NCBI GenBank assembly: GCA_035720425.1
Contig: DASTOB010000211.1
Coordinates: 1 to 26,833, forward strand
Length of the DNA stretch: 26,833 nucleotides
Direction: 5' to 3'
Source: DASTOB01 sp035720425
GTDB lineage: Bacteria; Chloroflexota; Limnocylindria; Limnocylindrales; CSP1-4
The position numbers and the translations under genes are program-made. Every line of letters begins with the position of its first letter. Position 1 is the first letter of the stretch. Positions 1 through 7,907 of this stretch are shown one piece after another. A model generated the notes under the pieces. That model was not told where the DNA came from, made no database searches, and worked only from the letters and a program-made list of their open reading frames with translations.

Positions 1-59
1 AACGCCCGGGCCGGCGCGAGGGCGGCCCCGGACGCGCGCCGGCCGATCACCCGGGCGTT
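1..59. repeat. 10-bp inverted repeat at the left edge
   Basis: The arm AACGCCCGGG at 1-10 is the exact reverse complement of 50-59, with 39 bases between them. The right arm lies just inside the end of the glyoxalase-family gene, next to its stop codon at 47-49. A terminator role after that gene is possible, but there is no T tract and the element touches the window edge. Confidence 0.3.
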
Positions 60-469
60 CGCTCCGGGTCGGCGTCGGGCCGGACGAAGGCGGACTCGTA
101 GAACTGGAGGGGGTTGCCCTCCGGATCCCAGAAGAAGCAGAACTGACCCCACGCGGTCCGGACGATCTCCTCGCGCCGAACCCCCGCTCCGTCCAGTCGC
201 TTCACCGCCAGCTCGAGGTTGTCGACGATGACCTCCGGCACGACGCCGCCCACCCGGTAGTCCTTCGGCGTGGCGCTCGCCCGTCCACCGAGGATGAGCG
301 ACAGGCTCGTCCCCTGGGTCGCGTCGAAGCGGACGAAACGCGGCGTCCGATAGAGGAGCCGGAGCCCGATCACGTCGCGGTAGAACGCCATCTCCGACTC
401 GATCTCCTCGACGAAGACGAGCGCGCCACGGACCTTCGACACGCTCCCGAGCGCCTGGATCGCCGTCAT
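47..469 (-). CDS. Glyoxalase/bleomycin-resistance (VOC) family protein
   Basis: This 140-residue protein is a single VOC domain. It has the first beta strand and helix (VRGALVFV, then EMAFYRDVIGLRLLY at 27-40) and the typical closing motif FFWDPEGNPLQFYE at about 112-125. Such folds bind a metal and a small substrate, but the substrate cannot be read from sequence. I chose ATG at 469 because GGAGG lies 7 nt upstream (477-481). A GTG at 517 is in frame and would add 16 residues and overlap the stop of the upstream acetyltransferase as GTGA, a junction type common in this window, so the longer form remains possible. The gene is probably co-transcribed with the acetyltransferase. Confidence 0.82.
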   Translation of the reverse strand: MTAIQALGSVSKVRGALVFVEEIESEMAFYRDVIGLRLLYRTPRFVRFDATQGTSLSLILGGRASATPKDYRVGGVVPEVIVDNLELAVKRLDGAGVRREEIVRTAWGQFCFFWDPEGNPLQFYESAFVRPDADPERTPG

Positions 470-513
470 CACCGTCCCTCCGCTCGGGCGCCCGATCGGC
501 GCGTTTTCGGGTT

Positions 514-1266
514 TCACAGTTCGCGTCGCAGGACCGGGTAGCGGTCGTCGTCGACGGCGATCGCGAACCCCGCCGACAGCCAGAACACCGGGCTCGCCGC
601 GCTCGTCGCGTCCGGTCTGGCACCGCGCTCCGGGTACGTCTCGACCGCGGCGAACCCCCGGTCGGCCAGATCATCGCAGACCGCCTCGACGAGGCGACGT
701 GCGTGTCCGCGGCCACGAGTCTCCTTCGTCGTTGCGATGCACGTGATGACGGCCGGCAGCGGCGACTGCGGCAGTTGCGGGTACAGCTCGCGCAGGCGCA
801 GCGCCCTCGGATAGGCGGACAGCGGGCCGAACTGGGTGTAGCCGACGGCCTCGTCGTCGACCACAAGCAGCTTCGCGTAGCTCCCGAAGATCGCGAGACC
901 CCGACCGAGCAGGGCGAGCTTGCGCGGGGCGTCACGATCGACCTGCGGACGGGCCGGGCGGCGCGGCGCGAACGGGTTATCGGCGAGCGGATCGTCGTCG
1001 CCGCCGGCGAACGGGTTCGACGTCGGTCCGGACGTCGCCGCCCTCGAAGCCGGCGCGAACGGGTTGAACGCGGGCTCCGATTCCGGCCGGAACGGGTTGA
1101 CCGGGGGTGCCGGCGCCTCGAGCCAGGCGGCGCGTGCCGCCTTCGATCCGCGCTCGGCGTCCTCCCAGTAGTCGCACGACCGGTGGTCGAACCCGGGGTC
1201 CGCGCACGGGGGTACGAGGGCGAACGAGGCGTCGTCGGTGACGTCGACGATCCGCACGTCGGGCAT
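514..1266 (-). CDS. GNAT N-acetyltransferase with an NPF-repeat linker
   Basis: This 250-residue protein has a GNAT domain in its C-terminal half. The acetyl-CoA loop is TKETRGRGHARRLVEAV at about 180-196, preceded by the strand AVITCIAT. A conserved-looking N-terminal patch (RSCDYWEDAERGSKAAR, 29-45) precedes a Pro/Ala-rich stretch holding four NPF tripeptides at 57-59, 68-70, 84-86 and 97-99. The acceptor substrate is unknown. ATG at 1266 is chosen because the -10 hexamer TATCCT ends 6 nt before it, suggesting a leaderless message separate from hutH, 80 bp upstream. Larger open frames through this stretch are Arg/Pro-rich and not credible. The GNAT assignment is firm; the linker's role is unknown. 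Confidence 0.83.
   Translation of the reverse strand: MPDVRIVDVTDDASFALVPPCADPGFDHRSCDYWEDAERGSKAARAAWLEAPAPPVNPFRPESEPAFNPFAPASRAATSGPTSNPFAGGDDDPLADNPFAPRRPARPQVDRDAPRKLALLGRGLAIFGSYAKLLVVDDEAVGYTQFGPLSAYPRALRLRELYPQLPQSPLPAVITCIATTKETRGRGHARRLVEAVCDDLADRGFAAVETYPERGARPDATSAASPVFWLSAGFAIAVDDDRYPVLRREL
970..1098 (-). repeat. Four-copy NPF-encoding repeat inside the acetyltransferase
   Basis: The + strand word GAACGGGTT occurs four times at irregular spacing (35, 51 and 42 bases apart in coordinate). Each copy encodes Asn-Pro-Phe on the minus strand, at 970-978, 1009-1017, 1057-1065 and 1090-1098. The residues between copies are low-complexity Ala, Pro, Ser and Asp. It behaves as a degenerate coding repeat within a disordered linker. 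Confidence 0.7.
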
Positions 1267-1272
1267 GGCCAG

Positions 1273-1278
1273 AGGATA
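1273..1278 (-). promoter_or_regulatory. -10 hexamer TATCCT before the acetyltransferase
   Basis: TATCCT on the minus strand is followed by exactly 6 nt and then ATG at 1266. Transcription would start at or next to the A of the ATG. No Shine-Dalgarno and no clear -35 are visible. The hutH start has the same hexamer and spacing. Confidence 0.5.
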
Positions 1279-1346
1279 CGTGGTCGGGTCGCGGCCGCGA
1301 CGCCCGGCGGAGAACCCGCGACGAGGGCGCGGTGGCCGCCCCCGGG

Positions 1347-3035
1347 TCAGTGCGTCGGAACGACGAGGTCCGCCAGTCCGCCGTCGGAGACGAGCGCGGT
1401 GGCAGCGGCGAAGTCGGGTCCCGGTTCGCGGTCGCGGTCGAGGTGGGGCACGGCGGCGCGCACGCGTGCGAGCGCGTCGGCCACGCCGGCGCCGGGCCGG
1501 AGGTCGGTTTGCCCATCGGCCCGCAGGCGAAGGTCCAGCGCCTGGGCGGCCACGACGAGTTCGATCGCGACGATCCGGGTCACGTTGACGAGGACGGCCC
1601 GCGCGTGGCGCGCGGCGATCGCCCCCATCGAGACGTGATCCTCCTGGTTCGCGGAGGTCGGGATCGAGTCGGCCGATGCGGGGTGGGCGAGGACCTTGTT
1701 CTCCGACGCCAGGGCCGCTGCCGTGTACTGGTAGAGCATCATCCCGGACTCGAGCCCGGACGCCGGGGCGAGGAACGGTGGCAGCCCGCCGTTGAGACGG
1801 GGATCGACGAGCAATGCGATCCGCCGCTCCGCGATCGACCCGAGCTCGGCGAGGGCGAGCTTGGCGAAGTCGAGCGCGAGCGCGATCGGCTCGCCGTGGA
1901 AGTTCCCGCCGCTGATGACCTGCCCGCCGCCGGTCGCGAACGCCGACGCGCGCGAGGCCGACGCGTCCCCTGGTCCCGGGACCGCCGGGCCGTCCGGGAA
2001 GACGAGCGGGTTGTCCGTCGCAGAGTTCAGCTCGATGTCGAGCACACGCCGGAGGTGGTCGAGGGCATCGCGGACGGCGCCGTGGACCTGCGGCACGCAG
2101 CGCAGTGAGTACGGGTCCTGGACCTTGTGCGCCGTCGCGCGGTGCGAGCCCTGAAGCGCGGAGTCGCGCAGGAGATGGCGGAGCTCCGCCGCCACGACGA
2201 CCTGCCCCGGGTGCGGGCGGGCGAGCTGGTAGGCGGCGCTGAACGCGACATCGGTGCCGAGCAGGGCCTCGACCGACATCGCCGCCGCGACGCTGGCGGT
2301 CCGGACGAGCCGGTCCGCGTCGGCCAGGACGAGCGCGCCGATCGCGCTCATGAGCTGCGTCCCGTTGAGGAGAGCGAGGCCCTCCTTCGGCTCGAGCGTG
2401 GCGGGCTCGAGGCCGGTCTCGCGAAGGGCGACGAGGGCAGGCAGGGTCTGGCCCCGGAACTCGACCTGCCCGCGCCCGATGATCGGCAGCGCGAGATGGG
2501 CGAGCGGGGCGAGATCCCCGGACGCACCGACGCTCCCCTGCTCGGGGACGACCGGATGGATGCCGAGGTTGAGGAAGTCGAGCAGCCGGTCGATGAGCTC
2601 CGGCCGGCAGCCGGAGTGCCCGAGAGCGAGCGTGTTGGCGCGCAGCAGGAGCATCGCCCGGACGACCTCGCGCGGCAGCGGCTCGCCCACCCCCGCGGCG
2701 TGGCTGACGAGCAGGTTCTCCTGGAGGCGCGCCGCGTCCTCCGCGGCAATGAACGTCGTGGCGAGGTCGCCGAACCCGGTCGTCACGCCGTACACGACGT
2801 CGCCCGCCGCGACGAGCCGGGCGATGACCTCGCGGGCCTCGGCGACGCGCGCCCGGGCGTGCGTATCGAGCGCCACCGGAGCGCCGCCGCGGGCGACCGC
2901 CTCGACGTCCCCGACGGTCAGGTCCGCCCCGGTCAGGACGACGGTCGCGGTGTGGCGCGCACGCGGATCGGTCGTCGGCCGGCCGATCGGATCGTAGTGC
3001 GGATGGTCGGCCGGGGGATGGGGCGGCTGGGTCAC
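1347..3035 (-). CDS. hutH: Histidine ammonia-lyase
   Basis: HutH deaminates L-histidine to urocanate in the cytosol, the first step of histidine degradation. The 562-residue protein carries the Ala-Ser-Gly triad that cyclises to the MIO cofactor (GSVGASGDLAPLAHL, ASG near 171-173), the catalytic tyrosine loop VVYGVTTGFG (Tyr about 82), SHAAGVG and NQEDHVSMG. The last two favour histidine over phenylalanine or tyrosine as substrate. The start is GTG at 3035, with TATCCT 6 nt upstream; an ATG at 3107 would lie inside the divergent DedA gene. The family is usually about 510 residues, and the excess is mostly a Pro/His-rich N-terminus of about 30 residues. No hutU, hutI or hutG is nearby. Confidence 0.93.
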   Translation of the reverse strand: MTQPPHPPADHPHYDPIGRPTTDPRARHTATVVLTGADLTVGDVEAVARGGAPVALDTHARARVAEAREVIARLVAAGDVVYGVTTGFGDLATTFIAAEDAARLQENLLVSHAAGVGEPLPREVVRAMLLLRANTLALGHSGCRPELIDRLLDFLNLGIHPVVPEQGSVGASGDLAPLAHLALPIIGRGQVEFRGQTLPALVALRETGLEPATLEPKEGLALLNGTQLMSAIGALVLADADRLVRTASVAAAMSVEALLGTDVAFSAAYQLARPHPGQVVVAAELRHLLRDSALQGSHRATAHKVQDPYSLRCVPQVHGAVRDALDHLRRVLDIELNSATDNPLVFPDGPAVPGPGDASASRASAFATGGGQVISGGNFHGEPIALALDFAKLALAELGSIAERRIALLVDPRLNGGLPPFLAPASGLESGMMLYQYTAAALASENKVLAHPASADSIPTSANQEDHVSMGAIAARHARAVLVNVTRIVAIELVVAAQALDLRLRADGQTDLRPGAGVADALARVRAAVPHLDRDREPGPDFAAATALVSDGGLADLVVPTH

Positions 3036-3054
3036 CCGTCGAGGATAGTCGGCT
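3036..3054. promoter_or_regulatory. 19-bp divergent promoter between hutH and dedA
   Basis: Only 19 bases separate the hutH GTG (minus) from the DedA ATG (plus). On the minus strand TATCCT (3042-3047) lies 6 nt before the GTG. On the plus strand GATAGT (3044-3049) lies 5 nt before the ATG and overlaps it. GAGGA (3041-3045) could instead serve as a plus-strand ribosome-binding site. Two polymerases could hardly use this site at once. Confidence 0.45.
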
Positions 3055-3720
3055 ATGCTGGCCGCCGTGTTCGACTTCCTCGACGGGCCGGTCCGGCAGC
3101 TCGTCACCGCCGTGTACGACGCCGTCGGCTATGTCGGGGTCGCGCTCTGGGTGGCCATCGAGAGCGTCATCATCCCGATCCCGTCGGAGCTCGTGCTGCC
3201 GTTCGCCGGGTTCCTCGTCGGCGAGGGAACGAGCATCGAGCCGCTGACCGGGCGGCCGTGGAACCTCGCCCTGGCGACGATCGCGGGGACGATCGGGGCC
3301 GTCGCCGGCGCGCTCGTCGCCTACGGAATCGGGGCGTGGGGCGGGCGGCCGATCCTCATCCGCTGGGGCCGGTACCTCGGCATCAGCCACGACGACCTCG
3401 ACCGGACCGATGCGTTCTTCGCCCGACACGGCTGGAAGGCGGCCTTCCTCGGCCGGATGGTGCCGGTCGTCCGCTCGCTCGTGTCGTTCGCCGCCGGCGT
3501 CGCCCGCATGCCGCTCGGCCCGTTCGTCCTGTTCACCGCGCTCGGCTCGCTGCCATGGACGTTCCTGCTCGTGTTCACCGGCAGTCAGCTCGGCGCGAAC
3601 TGGGAGCAGATCGGCGGGGTGCTCAAGCAGTTCGAGTACGCGATCCTCGGCGTCCTCGTGCTCATCGCGCTCGCCTGGGTTTGGCTTCGGATCATCCGGC
3701 CGCGTCGGCGGGTGGCATAG
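3055..3720 (+). CDS. DedA-family (SNARE-associated/VTT domain) membrane protein
   Basis: This 221-residue integral membrane protein carries the DedA signatures: the acidic and proline re-entrant motif ESVIIPIPSELVLPFAG (36-52) and FFARHGWKAAFLGRMVPVVR (121-140), followed by AGVARMPLGPF and LGSLPWT. Known DedA proteins act in membrane homeostasis, some as undecaprenyl-phosphate or phospholipid flippases; which lipid this one handles cannot be told. At least four hydrophobic segments are visible, ending in a basic tail (RPRRR). Its last 29 bases overlap the convergent MFS gene. Start: ATG at 3055 with GAGGA 9 nt upstream. Confidence 0.9.
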   Translation: MLAAVFDFLDGPVRQLVTAVYDAVGYVGVALWVAIESVIIPIPSELVLPFAGFLVGEGTSIEPLTGRPWNLALATIAGTIGAVAGALVAYGIGAWGGRPILIRWGRYLGISHDDLDRTDAFFARHGWKAAFLGRMVPVVRSLVSFAAGVARMPLGPFVLFTALGSLPWTFLLVFTGSQLGANWEQIGGVLKQFEYAILGVLVLIALAWVWLRIIRPRRRVA

Positions 3721-4981
3721 CCACGGGCTCGCCGTCCCGCCGGTGCGCCGCTTCGCCCGGCGCCGGCCGGCTGCGGAACGCGATGAACAACAGGACGTCG
3801 TAGGTCGCCTTCAGCGCGCCCGCCGCGACGAGCGGAACGCCGATACCGAGGGGCACGAGTAGCGCCCCGCCGACGAGCGGGCCCGCCGCCTGCGAGATAC
3901 TCCGGGCGAGGCTCGTCACGCCGGCGGTCGCCGTCCGCTCCGCCGGGTCGACGACGGCCATCACGTACGACTGGCGGGCCGGCACGTCCATCGTCGACAG
4001 GAGCGCCCGGGCGAGGTAGAGGGCGGCCGCGACCGGCGCCGCACCGACCGGCACGAACGCCATCGCGATGAGGAACCCGTTCGCCGGGATGTGCGTGAAC
4101 ACCATCGTCCGGATCAGCCCGATCCGGCCGGCCAGGGCCGCCGCCGCCGGGAACGACGCCGCGGCGAGGAGGCTGCCGGCGAAGAACAGCAGGCCGATCG
4201 ACCCGGGATCGAGCGCATGGCGCGACGCGAACCAGAACGCGACGAAGCTCTGGACGGCGAACCCGCTGGCGAACGAGTCGAGGGCGAACAGGGCGGACAA
4301 CCCGGCGACCGTCCGGCGCGACCGGCGGATCGCGAACCCACGCTCGAGCGGCTGACCGAGCTCGGCACGACCATCGAGGCGCATGGCGAAGGCGGCCGAC
4401 ACGAGCCCGACCGCCGCGTAGGCGACGAACGTGGGGCCGAACCGATCCGCACCGGCGAGACCGAGCGCATCCGCCAACCCGACGAGCGGCCCGAGCGAGG
4501 CGGACCCGATCGCGCTCGCGACGAAGGCGACGAGCCCGTACGTCGCGAAGGCCTTCGTCCGCTCGCGCTCCGGGACCGACTGCGGGAGGATCGACTGGTC
4601 GACGCTGACCAGGCCGGTCGACTCGTTGGCGGTCACCGAGACCATCCCGGTGAACGCGACGAGCGCGAGCAGCACCGGCTGCGGGCCCGCGGCCGGGATC
4701 GCGATCGCGAGCAGCATGAGCAGCGAACCCGCGATGAGGACGCGACGACGCCCGATCCGGTCGCCCCACAGGGCGATGACGAGGGTGAACGCGGCGTTGC
4801 CCGCCATGGCCGCGGCGAGGATCACACCGACCGCCTGGCCGGTCAGCCCGATCTCGGCGAGGAACAGGCCCAGACCGACGGAGTTGAGCCCGAAGGCAAA
4901 TGCCCGGGCACCCTTGGCGGCGACGACGAGTCGGCCGTTTCGATCCAGGTTCGGCAGGACGGCCGAGCGTCGCGCGGGCAT
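3692..4981 (-). CDS. Major facilitator superfamily transporter
   Basis: This 429-residue polytopic membrane protein has about twelve hydrophobic segments in two halves. The MFS motif-A loop between helices 2 and 3 reads ALWGDRIGRRRVLIAG. The basic region DGRAELGQPLERGFAIRRSRR looks like the cytoplasmic loop joining the halves. Motif content resembles drug-efflux-type MFS carriers, but the substrate is not deducible. The TAGACT hexamer 8 nt before the ATG at 4981 suggests a near-leaderless message. The 3' end overlaps dedA by 29 bases on the opposite strand, and the start is divergent from the His-rich small gene. Confidence 0.87.
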   Translation of the reverse strand: MPARRSAVLPNLDRNGRLVVAAKGARAFAFGLNSVGLGLFLAEIGLTGQAVGVILAAAMAGNAAFTLVIALWGDRIGRRRVLIAGSLLMLLAIAIPAAGPQPVLLALVAFTGMVSVTANESTGLVSVDQSILPQSVPERERTKAFATYGLVAFVASAIGSASLGPLVGLADALGLAGADRFGPTFVAYAAVGLVSAAFAMRLDGRAELGQPLERGFAIRRSRRTVAGLSALFALDSFASGFAVQSFVAFWFASRHALDPGSIGLLFFAGSLLAAASFPAAAALAGRIGLIRTMVFTHIPANGFLIAMAFVPVGAAPVAAALYLARALLSTMDVPARQSYVMAVVDPAERTATAGVTSLARSISQAAGPLVGGALLVPLGIGVPLVAAGALKATYDVLLFIAFRSRPAPGEAAHRRDGEPVAMPPADAAG

Positions 4982-4989
4982 CAGGCGGA

Positions 4990-4995
4990 AGTCTA
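4990..4995 (-). promoter_or_regulatory. -10 hexamer TAGACT before the MFS gene
   Basis: TAGACT on the minus strand lies 8 nt before the ATG at 4981, fitting a leader of only 1-2 nt. No -35 or Shine-Dalgarno was recognised. Confidence 0.35.
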
Positions 4996-5034
4996 CGGCG
5001 TGCGAGAATGCAGACCGGAGGTGCTGGCGAGGCG

Positions 5035-5244
5035 ATGACCGGACACGCGGCGGACGAGGACGAGCTGATCGGGCCGCACGGCGCGGGCGACCACGGCGAC
5101 GCGCACGGGCACGACGATCACGGCCATGCCGTCGAGCCGCTCGGCCCCGTGGACGTGGTCGCGTGGACGTACGCCGCGCTCGGCGTGGCGCTCGGGCTCG
5201 TCGTCGCCGTCGCGTTCGCGGTGGGCAGCGGCGTCCTCGGCTGA
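5035..5244 (+). CDS. Small His-rich single-helix membrane protein
   Basis: This predicted 69-residue protein has a hydrophilic N-terminus with seven histidines (HGAGDHGDAHGHDDHGH spans 15-31, plus His4) and acidic residues, then one hydrophobic helix at about 41-66. The layout suggests a membrane-anchored metal-binding tail, but no family is recognised and this is inference. ATG at 5035 is preceded by GGAGG at 5017-5021 (13 nt away) and by GGCGAGG immediately upstream. An in-frame ATG at 5008 would add nine residues. It is divergent from the MFS transporter and ends 10 bp from the convergent fhs. Steady coding bias and the sharp hydrophilic-then-hydrophobic pattern support a real gene. Confidence 0.65.
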   Translation: MTGHAADEDELIGPHGAGDHGDAHGHDDHGHAVEPLGPVDVVAWTYAALGVALGLVVAVAFAVGSGVLG

Positions 5245-5254
5245 CAGCGGGGGC

Positions 5255-6961
5255 TCAGAACAGGCCGATGACCTCGCCGCGCTCGTCGATGTCGATGTTC
5301 TCGCCGCCGGGCCGCGACGGCAGGCCGGGCATCGTCCGCATCTCGCCGAGGAGCGGCGTGACGAAGCCGGCCCCGGCGGACAGGCGTACATCGCGGATCG
5401 GGACCCGGAACCCGCTCGGCCGTCCCTTGAGCGCCGCGTCGTGGCTCAGTGAGTACTGGGTCTTGGCCATGCACACCGGCAAGTGCCGGAAACCCATCTC
5501 CTCGTACAGCTTGAGCGCCTTGGCGGCCGCCGGCAGGACGTCGACGCCCGACGCCCCGTAGATCCGGACCGCGATCGCCTCGATCTTCTCCAGCAGCGGC
5601 GCGTCGTCCGGGTAGAGCAGCTGGAAGTCCGGCGCACCGGTCTCCGCGGCCGCCCACACGGCCCGCGCGAGGTCCACCGCCCCGTCGCCGCCGTCGGTGT
5701 GGTGGCGCGACACGACCGCATCGGCCGCGCCGGCGTCGAGGGCGACCCGGCGGACCGCCTCGACCTCCGCGTCCGCGTCGGTCGGGAAGACGTTGATCGC
5801 GACGACGACCGGCACGTTGAAGGCCGTGACGTTGTCGATCTGCTTGGCGAGGTTCGCCGCGCCGGCGGTGACCGCGTCGACGTTCTCGCTCGTGAGCGCG
5901 GGATCGAGCGGCTTGCCGGCCACGATCCGGCCCACCCCGCCGTGCATCTTGAGCGCGCGGATGGTCGCCACGACGACGGCCGCGTCCGGGCGCAGGCCGG
6001 ACGCCCGGCACTTGATGTTGAAGAACTTCTCGGCACCCATGTCGGCCCCGAAGCCGGCCTCGGTACAGACGATCTCGTTCGTGACGAGGGCGAGACGATC
6101 GGCCAGCACGGAGTTGTTGCCATGGGCGATGTTGGCGAACGGGCCACAGTGGACGAACGCGGGGCCTCCCTCGAGTGTCTGGAGCAGGTTCGGCTTGAGG
6201 GCATCGCGCAGGAGCACGGTCATCGCTCCGGCGACCTTGAGGTCCTCCGCGGTGATCGGCCGGCCGTCGCGGGTCGTGGCGAGGACCATCCGCCCCAGCC
6301 GCGCCCGCAGGTCGTGCAGGTCCGACGCGAGCGCGAGGACGGCCATCACCTCCGACGCGACGGTGATCTGCCACTCCGTCTCGCGCGGCACGCCGTTCTC
6401 GCGGCCACCGAGACCCACGACCGCGCGCCGGATGGCGCGGTCGCTGATGTCGACGACACGCGGCCACAGGACCGACAGCGGGTCGATGCCGAGCGCGTTG
6501 CCGTGGTGGAGGTGGTTGTCGAGGAACGCGGCGGCCAGGTTGTGGGCGGCGCCGATGGCGTGGACGTCGCCGGTCAGGTGGAGGTTGAAGTCCTCCATCG
6601 GGATGACCTGGCTGTAGCCGCCGCCGGCGGCCCCGCCCTTGATCCCGAACACGGGGCCGAGTGACGGCTGGCGGATCGCGACGGCGGCCCGCTTGCCGAT
6701 CCGCTGGAGGCCCTGGGTGAGGCCGATCGTGGTCGTCGTCTTGCCCTCGCCGAGCGGCGTCGGCGTGATTGCGGTGACGACGACATAGCGGCCCCGCGGG
6801 TTGGCCGCCTCGAGCCGTTCGATGCCCTCGAGCCGGACCTTGGCCTTGGTGGGGCCGTACAACTCCACCTCGTCGTCGCGCAGGCCGAGCTCGCGGGCCA
6901 CGTCGAGGATGGGTCGCGGGGTGACGGAGCGAGCGATCTCGAGGTCTGACGGAAAGCTCAT
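5255..6961 (-). CDS. fhs: Formate-tetrahydrofolate ligase
   Basis: Fhs makes 10-formyl-tetrahydrofolate from formate, ATP and tetrahydrofolate. The 568-residue length is typical. The nucleotide-binding loop TPTPLGEGKTTTT sits at about 66-78, followed by GLTQGLQRIGK, and the conserved segments QPSLGPVFGIKGGAAGGGY, AGFGADMGAEKFF and, near the C-terminus, MRTMPGLPSRPGGENID are all present. The enzyme appears intact. It is the last gene of fchA-folD-fhs, its ATG lying 4 nt after the folD stop. AGGAG is visible 12 nt upstream of the ATG. The operon suggests formate assimilation or purine and one-carbon supply; no other acetogenic pathway gene is in the window. Confidence 0.97.
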   Translation of the reverse strand: MSFPSDLEIARSVTPRPILDVARELGLRDDEVELYGPTKAKVRLEGIERLEAANPRGRYVVVTAITPTPLGEGKTTTTIGLTQGLQRIGKRAAVAIRQPSLGPVFGIKGGAAGGGYSQVIPMEDFNLHLTGDVHAIGAAHNLAAAFLDNHLHHGNALGIDPLSVLWPRVVDISDRAIRRAVVGLGGRENGVPRETEWQITVASEVMAVLALASDLHDLRARLGRMVLATTRDGRPITAEDLKVAGAMTVLLRDALKPNLLQTLEGGPAFVHCGPFANIAHGNNSVLADRLALVTNEIVCTEAGFGADMGAEKFFNIKCRASGLRPDAAVVVATIRALKMHGGVGRIVAGKPLDPALTSENVDAVTAGAANLAKQIDNVTAFNVPVVVAINVFPTDADAEVEAVRRVALDAGAADAVVSRHHTDGGDGAVDLARAVWAAAETGAPDFQLLYPDDAPLLEKIEAIAVRIYGASGVDVLPAAAKALKLYEEMGFRHLPVCMAKTQYSLSHDAALKGRPSGFRVPIRDVRLSAGAGFVTPLLGEMRTMPGLPSRPGGENIDIDERGEVIGLF

Positions 6962-6965
6962 CGGT

Positions 6966-7907
6966 CTATCGGGCTCCTGGCGAGGCGGGGGTGGCCGATG
7001 CACGGGCGGCCGAGGTGTCCGGGTGGGCGAGGTCCGCGTGACGCAGCTCGGCCCGTGCGTTCGCGGCACGCATGAGGTGGCTGAGCAGGAGGGCGTTCGT
7101 GAGCGGGCCGACTCCGCCGGGCACCGGCGTGATCGCCGAGGCGACGCGGCGCGCCGAGGCGAAGTCGACGTCGCCGACGAGGTGGCCGTCGACCACGTTG
7201 ATCCCGACGTCGACGACGACGGCGCCGCGGCGGAGCATGTCGCCGGTCACAAGCCCGGGATGGCCGGCGGCGACGACGACGATGTCGGCCGCCTTGACGT
7301 GGCGACGCAGGTCCGCCGTGCGGCGGTGGCAGACGGTGACCGTCGCATCCTCACGGACGAGCAGGAACGCTGCCGGCATGCCGACGACGGCGGACCGACC
7401 GATGACGACCGCGGTTCGCCCGGCGATCTCGATCCCGGATCGGCGGAGGATCTCGACGGCGGCGTGGGCGGTGGCTGGCAGGAAGCCGTCGTAGCCGAGC
7501 CGAAGAAGCCCCGCGTTGAGCGGGTGGAGGCCGTCGATGTCCTTGGCCGGGTCGATCGCGTCGATGATCGTGCGCAGCCGGATGCCCGGCGGGAGGGGCA
7601 TCTGGACGATGATCCCGTCGACTGTGTCGTCGTCGTTGAGCTCGGTGATGACGGCCCCGACGCTCGCCTCCGTGGCCTCCCCCGGAACCTCGACGAACCG
7701 GCCCGCGATGCCGACCTGGGCGCAGCCCTTGAGGATCCGCTCGAGGTACACGACCGATGGAGCATCGCGCCCGACGAGGACGACGGCGAGGCCGGGTGGG
7801 CGCCCCTCGCGAACCGTGAACGCGGCGACGTCCTCGTGGACCGCGGCACGGATCTCCGCCGCGATCGGTGCCCCTTCGAGCAGGCGCGCGTCGCGGCGAG
7901 CGGTCAC
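6966..7907 (-). CDS. folD: Methylene-tetrahydrofolate dehydrogenase (FolD), cyclohydrolase lysine absent
   Basis: FolD interconverts methylene- and methenyl-tetrahydrofolate with NAD(P), and usually also hydrolyses methenyl- to 10-formyl-tetrahydrofolate. The 313-residue protein has the family hallmarks PGLAVVLVG (38-46), SVVY (51-54), GIIVQMPLP (98-106), KDIDGLHP (122-129), VVIGRSAVVGMP and ITPVPGGVGPLTNALL. A gapless comparison with E. coli SQIYVASKRKAC puts Ile58 (codon 7734-7736) where the catalytic Lys54 belongs; Tyr54 and the later Lys60 are kept. Lys54 is required for cyclohydrolase activity in known FolD, so this protein is probably dehydrogenase only. The GTG start overlaps the fchA stop as GTGA (7904-7907). 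An Ala/Ser-rich tail of about 30 residues follows the domain. Confidence 0.93.
   Translation of the reverse strand: MTARRDARLLEGAPIAAEIRAAVHEDVAAFTVREGRPPGLAVVLVGRDAPSVVYLERILKGCAQVGIAGRFVEVPGEATEASVGAVITELNDDDTVDGIIVQMPLPPGIRLRTIIDAIDPAKDIDGLHPLNAGLLRLGYDGFLPATAHAAVEILRRSGIEIAGRTAVVIGRSAVVGMPAAFLLVREDATVTVCHRRTADLRRHVKAADIVVVAAGHPGLVTGDMLRRGAVVVDVGINVVDGHLVGDVDFASARRVASAITPVPGGVGPLTNALLLSHLMRAANARAELRHADLAHPDTSAARASATPASPGAR

Noticed and set aside
1009..1020. CGAACGGGTTCG as a LexA box
   Set aside because: The half sites are separated by 2 bases instead of 4. It lies inside the acetyltransferase coding region and is one copy of the NPF repeat.
514..3429. A 971-codon minus-strand frame that would fuse the acetyltransferase to sequence antisense to dedA and out of frame with hutH
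   Set aside because: Only the last 250 codons have a recognisable domain; the rest overlaps the intact hutH in another frame. ATG at 1266 with TATCCT 6 nt upstream is the sensible start.
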